A program made the position numbers and the translations under genes. Positions 42,077-49,989 of a stretch of 64,000 nt of DNA are shown here, in pieces (the first letter of the stretch is position 1; every line of letters starts with the position of its first letter). The notes below the pieces were generated by a model, which worked only from the letters and a program-made list of their open reading frames with translations, made no database searches and was not told where the DNA came from. Origin of the DNA: VGRW01 sp041498295 (GTDB taxonomy: Bacteria > Myxococcota_A > UBA9160 > SZUA-336); the NCBI GenBank assembly GCA_041498295.1, contig JBGQIB010000001.1:21436-85435 (forward strand), given 5' to 3'.

Positions 42077-44524
42077 TCAGCCGGTTTGAAGCTCCTTGAG
42101 GAGCTTCTCGGCCTCGGCGCGTTCGTTGAACTGCGCCGCTTCGTCGAGCGCGCGCTTGAGCTCCGCGACGGCCCGGTCGCGCTCGCCGTTCTTGTCATAG
42201 GCCTTCGCCAGGTGGTAGCGGACGGTGCCGCGCAGCGGATGGCCCTCGGGGTAGCCCTCGATCGCCTCCTTGAAGAGCGCGATGGCCGCGGCGGAGATGC
42301 CCTTCTTGTACATGATCCAGCCGAGCGTGTCCGCGACGCTGGGCTCGTTGGGCAGCGCGTTCTTCGCGTCCTGCGCGAGCTGCAGCGCGCGATCCAGATC
42401 GGCGGGGCTCGGGTTGTCCACGTTCGCCAGCAACCAGGCGAGATTGTTCTTTGCGGCGGCCTGGTCCTGGTCGATGCGCAGAACGGCCTCGTAGTACTCC
42501 TTCGCCTGCGCGGTCCTGCCGGCAGACTCACAGAGCTGCGCGAGCTCGAGCGAGATAGCGGCGTTGTCCGGCTGCAGCGCGTGCGCCTTGTCGAACGTGC
42601 TGATCGCCTGGTCCAGGCGCTTCTCGCCGCCCTCTTTGCGCCACAGCTCGCGGTGCAGCTTGCCGAGCGTCATCAGTGACTCGACCCGCTTCGGGTCCTT
42701 CTGGACGGCGATCAGCAGGTCGGCTTCGGCCTTCTCGAACGTGTCCGGCTTCTGATCGGGGCTGCCGAGTCGGATCTTCGCGCGCATCTCGTAGAGCGCG
42801 GCGTTGTCGGGCTGCTCGGCGATCCAGCCGTCGATCTTCTTCATCGCCTGTTCCGGCTGGCGCTCGTCCAGATCCGCTTGCGCGATCTCCGCCATCACCG
42901 CCCCGTTGGTCGGGTCTTGCTGGTGGAGCTTCTCGAGGATCGGCGCGGCGAGCTTCGGCTCGCGCGTGCGCCGGTAGAGCTGCGCGATCTTGAGCTGGAC
43001 CTCGGGCGAAGTGCCGTCGGGAATCGAGATCGCGTGCAGAGCCTCGCGCGCCTCGTGGATGCGCTTCAAGCGCACGAGCGCCTCGGCGTAGACCAAGGTC
43101 ACCCGCAGGTCGCCATGGGCTTGATCGAGCGCCGCCTTCGCCTCGCGCGCCGAGTTCTCGTTCTCGTTGGCGTCGAGATACAGAGCGGAGAGCTGGCTGC
43201 GCGCGGGCAAGTTCTGCGCGTCGAGCTGCAGCGCCTGCTGGAACTCACTGCGCGCCAGCTCGGTCTGGTGCTGCGCGAGATACGCGGTGCCGAGTAACAC
43301 GTGCGCGCCGGCGTTGGGCTGCTCGTCGATCACGCGCCGCAGGCTGGTCGCCGCCTCGGCGTACTTCTTGTCGAGCAGATAGAACTTCCCCTCAGTGAAC
43401 AAGCCGAGGACGCTCTTGGGGTTTTCCTTCAGCACGTCGCGCACGATGGCCCACGCCTCGGGAGTGGGCGTCGCGGACTCGCCCTTCTGATCGACCATCA
43501 GCTCGGCGCGGCGCAAGCGCGCGGACTCGTTCTTCGGCTCGAGCACGATCGCGCGATCGACGTCGGCGAGCGCCTTGTCCATGGCGCCCGTGCGCCGGTG
43601 GTAGTCGGCCAGCACGAGCAGTGGGTCGACGGAGTCGGGCTTCGCCTTCACGCCCTCCTCGAGCATCTCCTCCGCCTTCTCCGCTTTGCCCGCCGAGTAG
43701 TAGAAGCGCGCGAGCGTCAGCAGCACGTTCGTGTCGGCCGGCGCGTCGTCTCGCGCTTGCAACAAAACCTGCTCGGCTTTGTCGTTCTGCGACTGATTCA
43801 TGTAGAAGTTCGCTAGGAAGAGGCGCACCGACGTGCGGTCTTGCGGCGTATCCGCGACGGAGATCGCGGTCTCGAGCTCCTTCAACGCCTCGTCGTTCTT
43901 TCCGATGATCGCGAGAAAGCGCGCGAGGCTCGTGTGATTCGCGGCGGAACCCTTCGCCTCGACCAGCTTGCGCAGCGCTTCCTCGGCGCCGGCCACGTCG
44001 CCTTTGCGCCCGAGCGCCTGGGCCTTGAGCGCGAGCGCCGCCTCGTGCTGAGGGTCCACCTCGAGCGCCGCGTCGACGTCCTCGAGCAAGCCGTCGACAT
44101 CGCCCTTCACCGACTTCAGCCCGCCGCGCAGAAGCAGCGCTTCGATGTTCTTCGGATCTTTGTCGAGAAGCACAGTGACTTGCTCGAGCGAGCCGTCGTA
44201 GTCGCGCGCGACGAACAGGACCTGCGCGAGCTTCAGCTTCCACGGCTCGTTGTCAGGCGCGAGCCGGGCCGCTTCCTTGTACTGCCAGAGCGCTTCGCCG
44301 TACTCCTGGAGCGCCCAGAGCGTCTCGGCCATCTGGTAGTGCGCTTCCGCGTCGTTGGGCGCGAGCTTGAGCAGGTTGAGGAGCGCGATCTTCGCCTCGC
44401 TCCATTCCTTTTTGTCGTAGTACTCGGTCGCCGCCTTGCGGCTTTCGGCGATTCGCGTTTCGCGCGAGGTGCAGCCGCCGATGGCAGCGAGCAGAAAAAC
44501 GGCAACGAGGACGGCGGCGCGCAT
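42077..44524 (-). CDS. PrsT-like TPR-repeat lipoprotein of exosortase-type EPS loci
   Basis: An 815-residue lipoprotein (signal peptide, lipobox IGGC) made of at least fifteen TPR units such as WSEAKIALLNLLKLAPNDAE and YGEALWQYKEAARLAPDN. Length, lipoprotein signal and location next to an exopolysaccharide locus match the PEP-CTERM-system TPR lipoprotein family (PrsT). It probably scaffolds polysaccharide assembly or export in the periplasm. The ATG at 44524 has GGAGGATCTTCGAG upstream; the longer frame lacks a signal peptide. Confidence 0.8.
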   Translation of the reverse strand: MRAAVLVAVFLLAAIGGCTSRETRIAESRKAATEYYDKKEWSEAKIALLNLLKLAPNDAEAHYQMAETLWALQEYGEALWQYKEAARLAPDNEPWKLKLAQVLFVARDYDGSLEQVTVLLDKDPKNIEALLLRGGLKSVKGDVDGLLEDVDAALEVDPQHEAALALKAQALGRKGDVAGAEEALRKLVEAKGSAANHTSLARFLAIIGKNDEALKELETAISVADTPQDRTSVRLFLANFYMNQSQNDKAEQVLLQARDDAPADTNVLLTLARFYYSAGKAEKAEEMLEEGVKAKPDSVDPLLVLADYHRRTGAMDKALADVDRAIVLEPKNESARLRRAELMVDQKGESATPTPEAWAIVRDVLKENPKSVLGLFTEGKFYLLDKKYAEAATSLRRVIDEQPNAGAHVLLGTAYLAQHQTELARSEFQQALQLDAQNLPARSQLSALYLDANENENSAREAKAALDQAHGDLRVTLVYAEALVRLKRIHEAREALHAISIPDGTSPEVQLKIAQLYRRTREPKLAAPILEKLHQQDPTNGAVMAEIAQADLDERQPEQAMKKIDGWIAEQPDNAALYEMRAKIRLGSPDQKPDTFEKAEADLLIAVQKDPKRVESLMTLGKLHRELWRKEGGEKRLDQAISTFDKAHALQPDNAAISLELAQLCESAGRTAQAKEYYEAVLRIDQDQAAAKNNLAWLLANVDNPSPADLDRALQLAQDAKNALPNEPSVADTLGWIMYKKGISAAAIALFKEAIEGYPEGHPLRGTVRYHLAKAYDKNGERDRAVAELKRALDEAAQFNERAEAEKLLKELQTG

Positions 44525-44615
44525 CTCGAAGATCCTCCATCGGTGCGGTTTCGCCCGAACCTCTAGCATAGCCCGAGTCAGGCCGTACCGGCGGTAGGTT
44601 CGCGAGCGAGAGGTC

Positions 44616-45320
44616 TTAGCTCTCTGCGTCCGCGGACGGGACGAGGTAGCGCTTGCCCTCTTGCTCGAGCCAGCCCTCGTCCTTCAGCTCTTTGACGACG
44701 CGCGTGATGGTCTCTCGGCTGGTGCCGACGAGATCGGCGAGCTGCTGGTGGGTGATCGGAGACGTGGCCATCCGGTCGTCGCGACCGGCGACCGGTTCCT
44801 TGGCCAGGCGCGCGAGCAGGCGGCGCGTGCGGCCCTCGACGCGCTCGAAGAGCAGACCCTTGATCTGCTCGTCGGTCTCGCGCAGGCGGCGCGCGAGAAC
44901 GCGGATCAGCTCGAGGGTCACTTCGTGGTTCTGCTTCAGGAGACCCAGAAAGTCCTGGCGCGAGAGCGCGAGCAACACGCACGGCGTCGTCGTCTTCACC
45001 GACGCGGAGCGCGGCGCGCGATCGAGCAGCGCCATCTCTCCGTGGAAGTCACCGGGCCCGAGGATCTCGAGAATCTTCTCGCGACCATCCTCGGACATCT
45101 TGGTGACCTTCACCTGCCCTTCCTGGATGATGTACATGTAGTCGCCGATCGAACCGTCTTCGTAGATGACGGCTTCCTTCGGAAACTTGCGGTCGATGAG
45201 CAGGCCGGCGATGTCCGCCAGGTCCTTCTCGCCCAGATCGCGAAACAAGGGAATCGCGCGCAGAGCTTCGTTCTTGTCCTTCACTTCTGGTTCACCCTCG
45301 ACGGGATCTCCGGAGCTCAC
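44616..45320 (-). CDS. Crp/Fnr-family transcription regulator
   Basis: A 234-residue regulator with an N-terminal cyclic-nucleotide-binding fold (AVIYEDGSIGDYMYIIQEGQVKV, GPGDFHGEMALLDRAPRSASV) and a C-terminal winged helix (THQQLADLVGTSRETITRVVKEL). There is no Fnr-type cysteine cluster. The effector could be a cyclic nucleotide. It is the last gene of the EPS operon and its GTG start overlaps the guanylyltransferase stop, so its level tracks EPS gene expression. Feedback on the locus is a reasonable inference. Confidence 0.9.
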   Translation of the reverse strand: MSSGDPVEGEPEVKDKNEALRAIPLFRDLGEKDLADIAGLLIDRKFPKEAVIYEDGSIGDYMYIIQEGQVKVTKMSEDGREKILEILGPGDFHGEMALLDRAPRSASVKTTTPCVLLALSRQDFLGLLKQNHEVTLELIRVLARRLRETDEQIKGLLFERVEGRTRRLLARLAKEPVAGRDDRMATSPITHQQLADLVGTSRETITRVVKELKDEGWLEQEGKRYLVPSADAES

Positions 45321-46378
45321 AAAAGATCCTCGCGGCCGCGACGAGCGAGCTCGTCCACGATCTTTCGTACGTCTTGAGCCCGATGGTTAGCACAGACCAA
45401 GAGGGCATCGGTGGTCTGGATCACAAGCAAATCCTTCACGCCGAGCAGCGCAATCGTCTTATCGGTCGAGCTCCACACGACATTGTGTTGCGCGTCGAGC
45501 AAGATCGGTGGCGCCGCGGAGTGTACGCGGTTCGCGTCGAGCGCTGCGAGATGCGCGCCCAACGCGTCCCAGCTTCCGAGGTCGCTCCAGGCGAAACGAC
45601 CGCGCAACGCGAACACGTGACGGCTGCGCTCGAGCACCGCGTAGTCGAAAGAGAGCGGGCGGACCCTGCGATAGGCGCGCGCGAGTGCTGCCCGCGAAAT
45701 GCGGCGGCCGGAGGCTACGCGTTCCAGCGTCGACCCGAGGGCGTCCCACACCTCGGGCGCGAGACGACGCGTCTCCTCGAGAATTCTCTCGGGGCGCGCG
45801 AGCACCATGCCGGCGTTCCAAAGATAGGAGCCGTCCGCCACGAAGCGGCGCGCGCGCCGCAAGTCCGGCTTCTCGACGAAGCGCGCGACGCGCGCGACCG
45901 AACCGCGCGTTCGCGACGCCAGCCGCAGATAGCCGTACGCGCTGTCCGCGTGCGTCGGCTCGATGCCGAGGAGCACGACGCGTTCGCCGTCCGCGGCCGC
46001 GCGCGCGCCCTCGGTCACCGCGCGCGCGAATGCCCGTGCATCGGGAATGTGGTGGTCCGCGGGGAACACGCCGATCACGCCGTCGTCGCCGCGCCCGAGC
46101 GCTTCGGCCGCGGCCCACGCGATCGCCGCCGCGGTGTTGCGCGCGACGGGCTCGAGCAGGAGACGCGTGCCGCGGTGCGGCCGCAGCGCCGCGCGTGTTG
46201 CGCCCGCGAGCGCCTGCGCCGAGACGACCGTGGTGCGCCCCGCCGGCGCCAGCAGGCGCAGCCGCTCGAGGGTGTCACCAAGCAGTGTACGGCGGCCGAC
46301 GAGCGGCACGAACGGCTTGGGAACCGCGCGCCGGCTCGCCGGCCAGAAGCGCGTGCCCGCGCCGCCGGCGAGCACCAC
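45317..46378 (-). CDS. manC: Mannose-1-phosphate guanylyltransferase (GMP domain only)
   Basis: Makes GDP-mannose for polysaccharide synthesis; about 353 residues. The nucleotidyltransferase signature is VVLAGGAGTRFWPASRRAVPKPF, followed by FPADHHI, VEKPDLRRAR, WNAGMVLARPE and SDLGSWDALGAHL. The C-terminal isomerase cupin of bifunctional ManC is missing; a separate cupin gene lies at 53774. The start is uncertain: no ATG or GTG occurs in frame until the GTG GTG inside the first beta strand. The true start may be a rarer codon such as the ATC three codons earlier, which has GAGGA upstream. Confidence 0.85.
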   Translation of the reverse strand: MVLAGGAGTRFWPASRRAVPKPFVPLVGRRTLLGDTLERLRLLAPAGRTTVVSAQALAGATRAALRPHRGTRLLLEPVARNTAAAIAWAAAEALGRGDDGVIGVFPADHHIPDARAFARAVTEGARAAADGERVVLLGIEPTHADSAYGYLRLASRTRGSVARVARFVEKPDLRRARRFVADGSYLWNAGMVLARPERILEETRRLAPEVWDALGSTLERVASGRRISRAALARAYRRVRPLSFDYAVLERSRHVFALRGRFAWSDLGSWDALGAHLAALDANRVHSAAPPILLDAQHNVVWSSTDKTIALLGVKDLLVIQTTDALLVCANHRAQDVRKIVDELARRGREDLL

Positions 46379-46401
46379 CGGCAGGATGGCAGGCGTCCTC
46401 G

Positions 46402-47712
46402 CTATCGCCCCACTCCGGTGTAGCGGAAGCCCAGACGCTTCATCTCCGCGGGCTCGCAGATGTTCCGCATGTCCACGATCACCGGCTGCCGGAGACGCTC
46501 CTTCAGGAGCGCGAGGTCGAGCTTTCGGAACTGATTCCACTCGGTGAGGAAGAGCAGCGCATCGCAGCCCTTCGCCGTGTCGTATGGGTCCTCGCAGAAC
46601 ACCGCGCCCTCGAGCTCGCGCGCCGCGTTGTCCATCGCCTGTGGATCGAAGCAGCGCAGATGTGCGCCGCGCCGCTGCAGCTCCTGAACCACCCAGATCG
46701 CCGGTGAGTCGCGCACGTCGTCGGTGTTCGGCTTGAACGAGAGACCGAGCACGCCGAGCGTCTTGCCCTTCACGCTGCCCAGCATCTTCTCGACCTTCAC
46801 GATCATGCGCTCGCGCTGTGCGCCGTTCGCGGCGACCGTCGCCGAGACGATGCGCTGCTCGACGCCGAACTCGCGGCTGAACTGCACGAGTGACAGCGTG
46901 TCCTTGGGGAAGCACGAGCCACCATAGCCGGGCCCGGGGTGAAGGAACTTCCGGCCGATACGACCGTCGAGCCCCATCGCGCGCGAGACGTCGTGGACGT
47001 CGGCGCCGACGGCCTCGCACAGCGCCGAGATCTCGTTGATGAAGCTGATCTTGGTCGCGAGAAACGCGTTGCTCGCGTACTTGATCAGCTCGGCCGTCGC
47101 CACGTTGGTGACCACGAACGGCACCTCGATCAGGTTCAGCGGCTTGTAGAGGTCACGGAGGATTGCGATCGCCTCCGGATCCTCGGCGCCGATCACGACC
47201 CGGTCCGGACGCAGGAAGTCCTCGACGGCGCTGCCCTCGCGCAGGAACTCGGGGTTCGACGCGACCGAGCAGCGCACGCCCTCGCGGCCGGCCGCCGCCG
47301 CCGCTTCGGCGATCTTGCTGCGCACGCGCTCGGCGGTCTTCACCGGCACGGTGCTCTTGGTGACGACGACCTTGTAGCCGTCGAGGTGCGAGCCGATCGT
47401 GCGCGCGACTTCGTCGACGTAGGACAAGTCCGTGCTTCCGTCGGGGCTCGGCGGCGTCGGGACCGCGATGAAGATCACGAGTGAGTCCTGCACCGCGCGC
47501 GCCGCGTCGGTGGTGAAGTGGAGCAGTCCCGCTTGCACGTTTCGGCGCACGATCTCTTCGAGACCCGGCTCGAAGATCGGAATCTCGCCCGCTTCGAGGC
47601 GCGCGATCTTCGCGGCGTCCTTGTCGACGCACGTGACACGGATACCGAACTCCGCGAAGCACGCCCCAGTCACAAGCCCTACGTAGCCCGTTCCGATCAC
47701 CGAGATGTTCAT
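46402..47712 (-). CDS. ugd: UDP-glucose 6-dehydrogenase
   Basis: Oxidises UDP-glucose to UDP-glucuronate for exopolysaccharide; 436 residues. The NAD fold is MNISVIGTGYVGLVTGACFAE. The catalytic Cys is in GPGYGGSCFPKDTLSLV. Other conserved parts are VPTPPSPDGSTDLSYV, ASNPEFLREGSAVEDF, KYASNAFLATKISFINE and GLSFKPNTDDVRDSP. The ATG overlaps the VanZ gene's stop (ATGA). Its product could feed the UDP-glucuronate 4-epimerase-like enzyme encoded upstream. Confidence 0.95.
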   Translation of the reverse strand: MNISVIGTGYVGLVTGACFAEFGIRVTCVDKDAAKIARLEAGEIPIFEPGLEEIVRRNVQAGLLHFTTDAARAVQDSLVIFIAVPTPPSPDGSTDLSYVDEVARTIGSHLDGYKVVVTKSTVPVKTAERVRSKIAEAAAAAGREGVRCSVASNPEFLREGSAVEDFLRPDRVVIGAEDPEAIAILRDLYKPLNLIEVPFVVTNVATAELIKYASNAFLATKISFINEISALCEAVGADVHDVSRAMGLDGRIGRKFLHPGPGYGGSCFPKDTLSLVQFSREFGVEQRIVSATVAANGAQRERMIVKVEKMLGSVKGKTLGVLGLSFKPNTDDVRDSPAIWVVQELQRRGAHLRCFDPQAMDNAARELEGAVFCEDPYDTAKGCDALLFLTEWNQFRKLDLALLKERLRQPVIVDMRNICEPAEMKRLGFRYTGVGR

Positions 47713-48095
47713 CGTTCCGACTCCCTCCGTAGCGCAAGCGCGATCGGGCGCATCCCTTCCGAGAGGGCGATCCCGGCCACGATTCCGAGTACGTCCCGGG
47801 CGAAGTCCGCGAACGATGCGACGCGCCCGGGAACCCAGAGCTGCAGGACCTCGTCGACACCGGCGAAGAGCGTGAGACCCAGCAAGACCCAGAGCGCGCG
47901 CCGAGCGCGGGGTGCGACGACCGCCCATAGGGTAACCAGCACGAGGCCCGCGAACAGCGGGATGTGCAGCAGGTCGAGCGTGAAGCCCGACAGCCCCCAG
48001 CGCGAGAGCTGCCTCCCGGGCATCGCGGAGAGCGAGATCACGACAGCCATGTACAGGAGGGCCACGAGCCCGCGCAGTGGGACGATGCGAATCAC
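47709..48095 (-). CDS. VanZ-like small membrane protein
   Basis: A 128-residue protein with about four hydrophobic segments. The VanZ-family signature is DEVLQLWVPGRVASFADFARDVLG near the C-terminus. VanZ-like genes are common in exosortase-type EPS loci; their biochemical role is not established. A GTG start overlaps the preceding epimerase stop, and its own stop overlaps the ugd ATG. Confidence 0.8.
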   Translation of the reverse strand: MIRIVPLRGLVALLYMAVVISLSAMPGRQLSRWGLSGFTLDLLHIPLFAGLVLVTLWAVVAPRARRALWVLLGLTLFAGVDEVLQLWVPGRVASFADFARDVLGIVAGIALSEGMRPIALALRRESER

Positions 48096-48958
48096 GCCGC
48101 GGCCTCGACGTACCAGCGCACGGTCTCGCGAAGACCCGCTTCGAGCGAGGTCGAAGGCTCCCAGCCCAGGAGCAGCTTGGCGCGCGACACGTCCGCCTCA
48201 CTGTGCCGCACGTCGCCCGCGCGCGCGGGCTCGAACAGCGGCTCAGGCCGGGGAACGCCGAGCGCGAAGGGCGCGATGCTCTCGAGTAACTCGAGCAGAG
48301 ACACGCGCACGCCTCGGCCGACGTTCAGCGCCTTGCCCGCGGCATCCGCCGGCGCGCGCGCCGCGGCGCGGTTCGCCGCGACCACATCGCCGACGTAGAC
48401 GAAGTCGCATGACTGCTGCCCGTCACCGTAGATGCGCGGGCGCTCGCCGCGCTGCAGCGCCTCGACGAAGAGCGGAATCACTCCGGCGTACATCGAGCGC
48501 GGATCCTGGCGGGGACCGAAGACGTGGAGCGCGTACGGCGAACGCGGGCTGGGCGGCATGTCCTCGCGCTTCGGCAGCGCTTCTCCGTCGCCGTAGACCG
48601 CAGTGGAACCTGCGAACACGAAGCGGCGCACGCCGGCGCGGCGCGCGGCCTCGAGCGCGTGCAGGGTGCCGGTCGCATTGACGAGATCGGTGCCGACGGG
48701 ATCCGCGACGCTGCGCGGCACGGAGGCGATCGCCGCCTGGTGGTAGACGATCTCGCAGCCGCGCGCCCCGCGCTCGAGCGCGTGTCGATCCACGAGACTC
48801 GCCTCGACCAGCTCCACATCTCGGTGTAGCCCGGCGAGGTTCGCGCGCTTGCCGGTCGAGAAGTCGTCGAGGACGCGCACTTCCTCGCCCGCGTCGAGAC
48901 ACGCGCGCACGAGGTGCGACCCGATGAAGCCCGCGCCGCCCGTCACGAGGACGCGCAC
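48092..48958 (-). CDS. NAD-dependent sugar-nucleotide epimerase with internal deletion of the YxxxK helix
   Basis: A 288-residue extended SDR. The NAD-binding loop VLVTGGAGFIGSHLVRACL, strand HQAAIASVPRS and FAGSTAVYGDGEALP (catalytic Ser/Thr) are intact. After SPRSPYAL the chain runs straight into HVFGPRQDPRSMYAGVIPLF. In homologues about 30 residues lie here, including the YxxxK lysine and the helix and strand that follow. The Tyr remains (about residue 142) but no Lys is four positions on. The frame stays open, so the deletion is in-frame. The enzyme is probably inactive, altered, or the gap is an assembly artefact. GTG start; overlaps both neighbours. Confidence 0.8.
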   Translation of the reverse strand: MRVLVTGGAGFIGSHLVRACLDAGEEVRVLDDFSTGKRANLAGLHRDVELVEASLVDRHALERGARGCEIVYHQAAIASVPRSVADPVGTDLVNATGTLHALEAARRAGVRRFVFAGSTAVYGDGEALPKREDMPPSPRSPYALHVFGPRQDPRSMYAGVIPLFVEALQRGERPRIYGDGQQSCDFVYVGDVVAANRAAARAPADAAGKALNVGRGVRVSLLELLESIAPFALGVPRPEPLFEPARAGDVRHSEADVSRAKLLLGWEPSTSLEAGLRETVRWYVEAAA

Positions 48959-49989
48959 GCGCCGTCCTCGCGCAGCCAGCGCACGAAGCGCCCCACGCCT
49001 TCGTCGAGGTCGACCCGCGGCGCATAGCCGAGCTCCGCCGACGCGCGCGCGACCGACGCCCACGTGCGCGGCAGATCTACCGCTTGCGCTGGCAGATTCT
49101 CGCGGCACGCGGGCTTGCCTAGCACGCGCTCGAGCGCCGCGATGATCTCGTTCACCGTCACGGGCTTGCCTCGACCGAGGTTGTAGACGTGAAAGGCGCG
49201 CGCGCGCTCGAGCGCGCGCACGATTCCATCGACTGTCTCGGTCACGAACGTGAAATCGCGCTCGACGCTGCCGTCGCCGAACACCGGAATGGGTCGATCG
49301 GCGAGCATGAGCGTCGCGAACTTGTGAATCGCGAGATCGGGTCGCATGCGCGGTCCGTACGCGTTGAAGAAGCGGAGACAACTGACTGGCATGCCGCTCG
49401 AGGCGTGCGCGGCGTGGCACAGGAGCTCGCCGCCGCGCTTGGTCGCGCCATAGGGCGAGAGAGGTCGATCGGCCGCCAAGTCCTCGCTGAACTCACCGCG
49501 CGGCCGCTCCCCGTAGACGCTCGAGGACGAGGCGAACACGAAGCGTTCGACGCCCCCGCGGAGCGCCGCGTTCAGCACGACGGACGTGCCCACGAGGTTC
49601 ACCTCCGAGTAGGTGACGGGATCCTCCACGCTCGGCCGCACGCCGGCGCGCGCGGCGAGATGGGCCACTGCCCGTGGCGCGAAGCTCGCGAAGCTGCGCG
49701 CCACGAACGCCGCGTCGCGTATGTCGCCCTCGAACACCCCTGCGAAGCCGCGCTGCTGGCGCGCGTTCGCGAGGTTCCGTTCCTTGCGCGCGCGCGGGTA
49801 GAAGTCGTGGAACGAGTCGAGCACCGCGACTTCGTCGCCGCGCGCCAGGAGCGCTTCGACGAGCAGCGAGCCGATCGCCCCCGCGCCGCCGGTGACCAGG
49901 ACCCGGGAGCTAGAGGCCGAGGCCGTAGGCGTAGGTGAAGCCGACGCCGACGCTGAATCTGTTGTAGTCGTTCCCGAAGAGCTCGACAT
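48943..49989 (-). CDS. NAD-dependent epimerase, UDP-glucuronate 4-epimerase-like
   Basis: An extended SDR with an intact active site: VLVTGGAGAIGSLLVEALLA, FASSSSVYGE and the catalytic pair in SPYGATKRGGELL. RFFNAYGPRMRPDLAIHKF and GSVERDFTFVTETVDGIVRAL resemble UDP-glucuronate 4-epimerases, which would use the product of Ugd. The first 27 residues from the ATG at 49989 are a Ser/Thr/Ala/Pro stretch. They are encoded by the same DNA as the C-terminus of the outer-membrane protein gene in another frame. The true start may be a nonstandard codon nearer residue 29. Confidence 0.85.
   Translation of the reverse strand: MSSSSGTTTTDSASASASPTPTASASSSRVLVTGGAGAIGSLLVEALLARGDEVAVLDSFHDFYPRARKERNLANARQQRGFAGVFEGDIRDAAFVARSFASFAPRAVAHLAARAGVRPSVEDPVTYSEVNLVGTSVVLNAALRGGVERFVFASSSSVYGERPRGEFSEDLAADRPLSPYGATKRGGELLCHAAHASSGMPVSCLRFFNAYGPRMRPDLAIHKFATLMLADRPIPVFGDGSVERDFTFVTETVDGIVRALERARAFHVYNLGRGKPVTVNEIIAALERVLGKPACRENLPAQAVDLPRTWASVARASAELGYAPRVDLDEGVGRFVRWLREDGACASS

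Noticed and set aside
42077..44569. Start of the TPR lipoprotein at the upstream codon 44569
   Set aside because: This would place 15 charged residues before the signal peptide. The ATG at 44524 has a good ribosome-binding site and exposes the lipobox.
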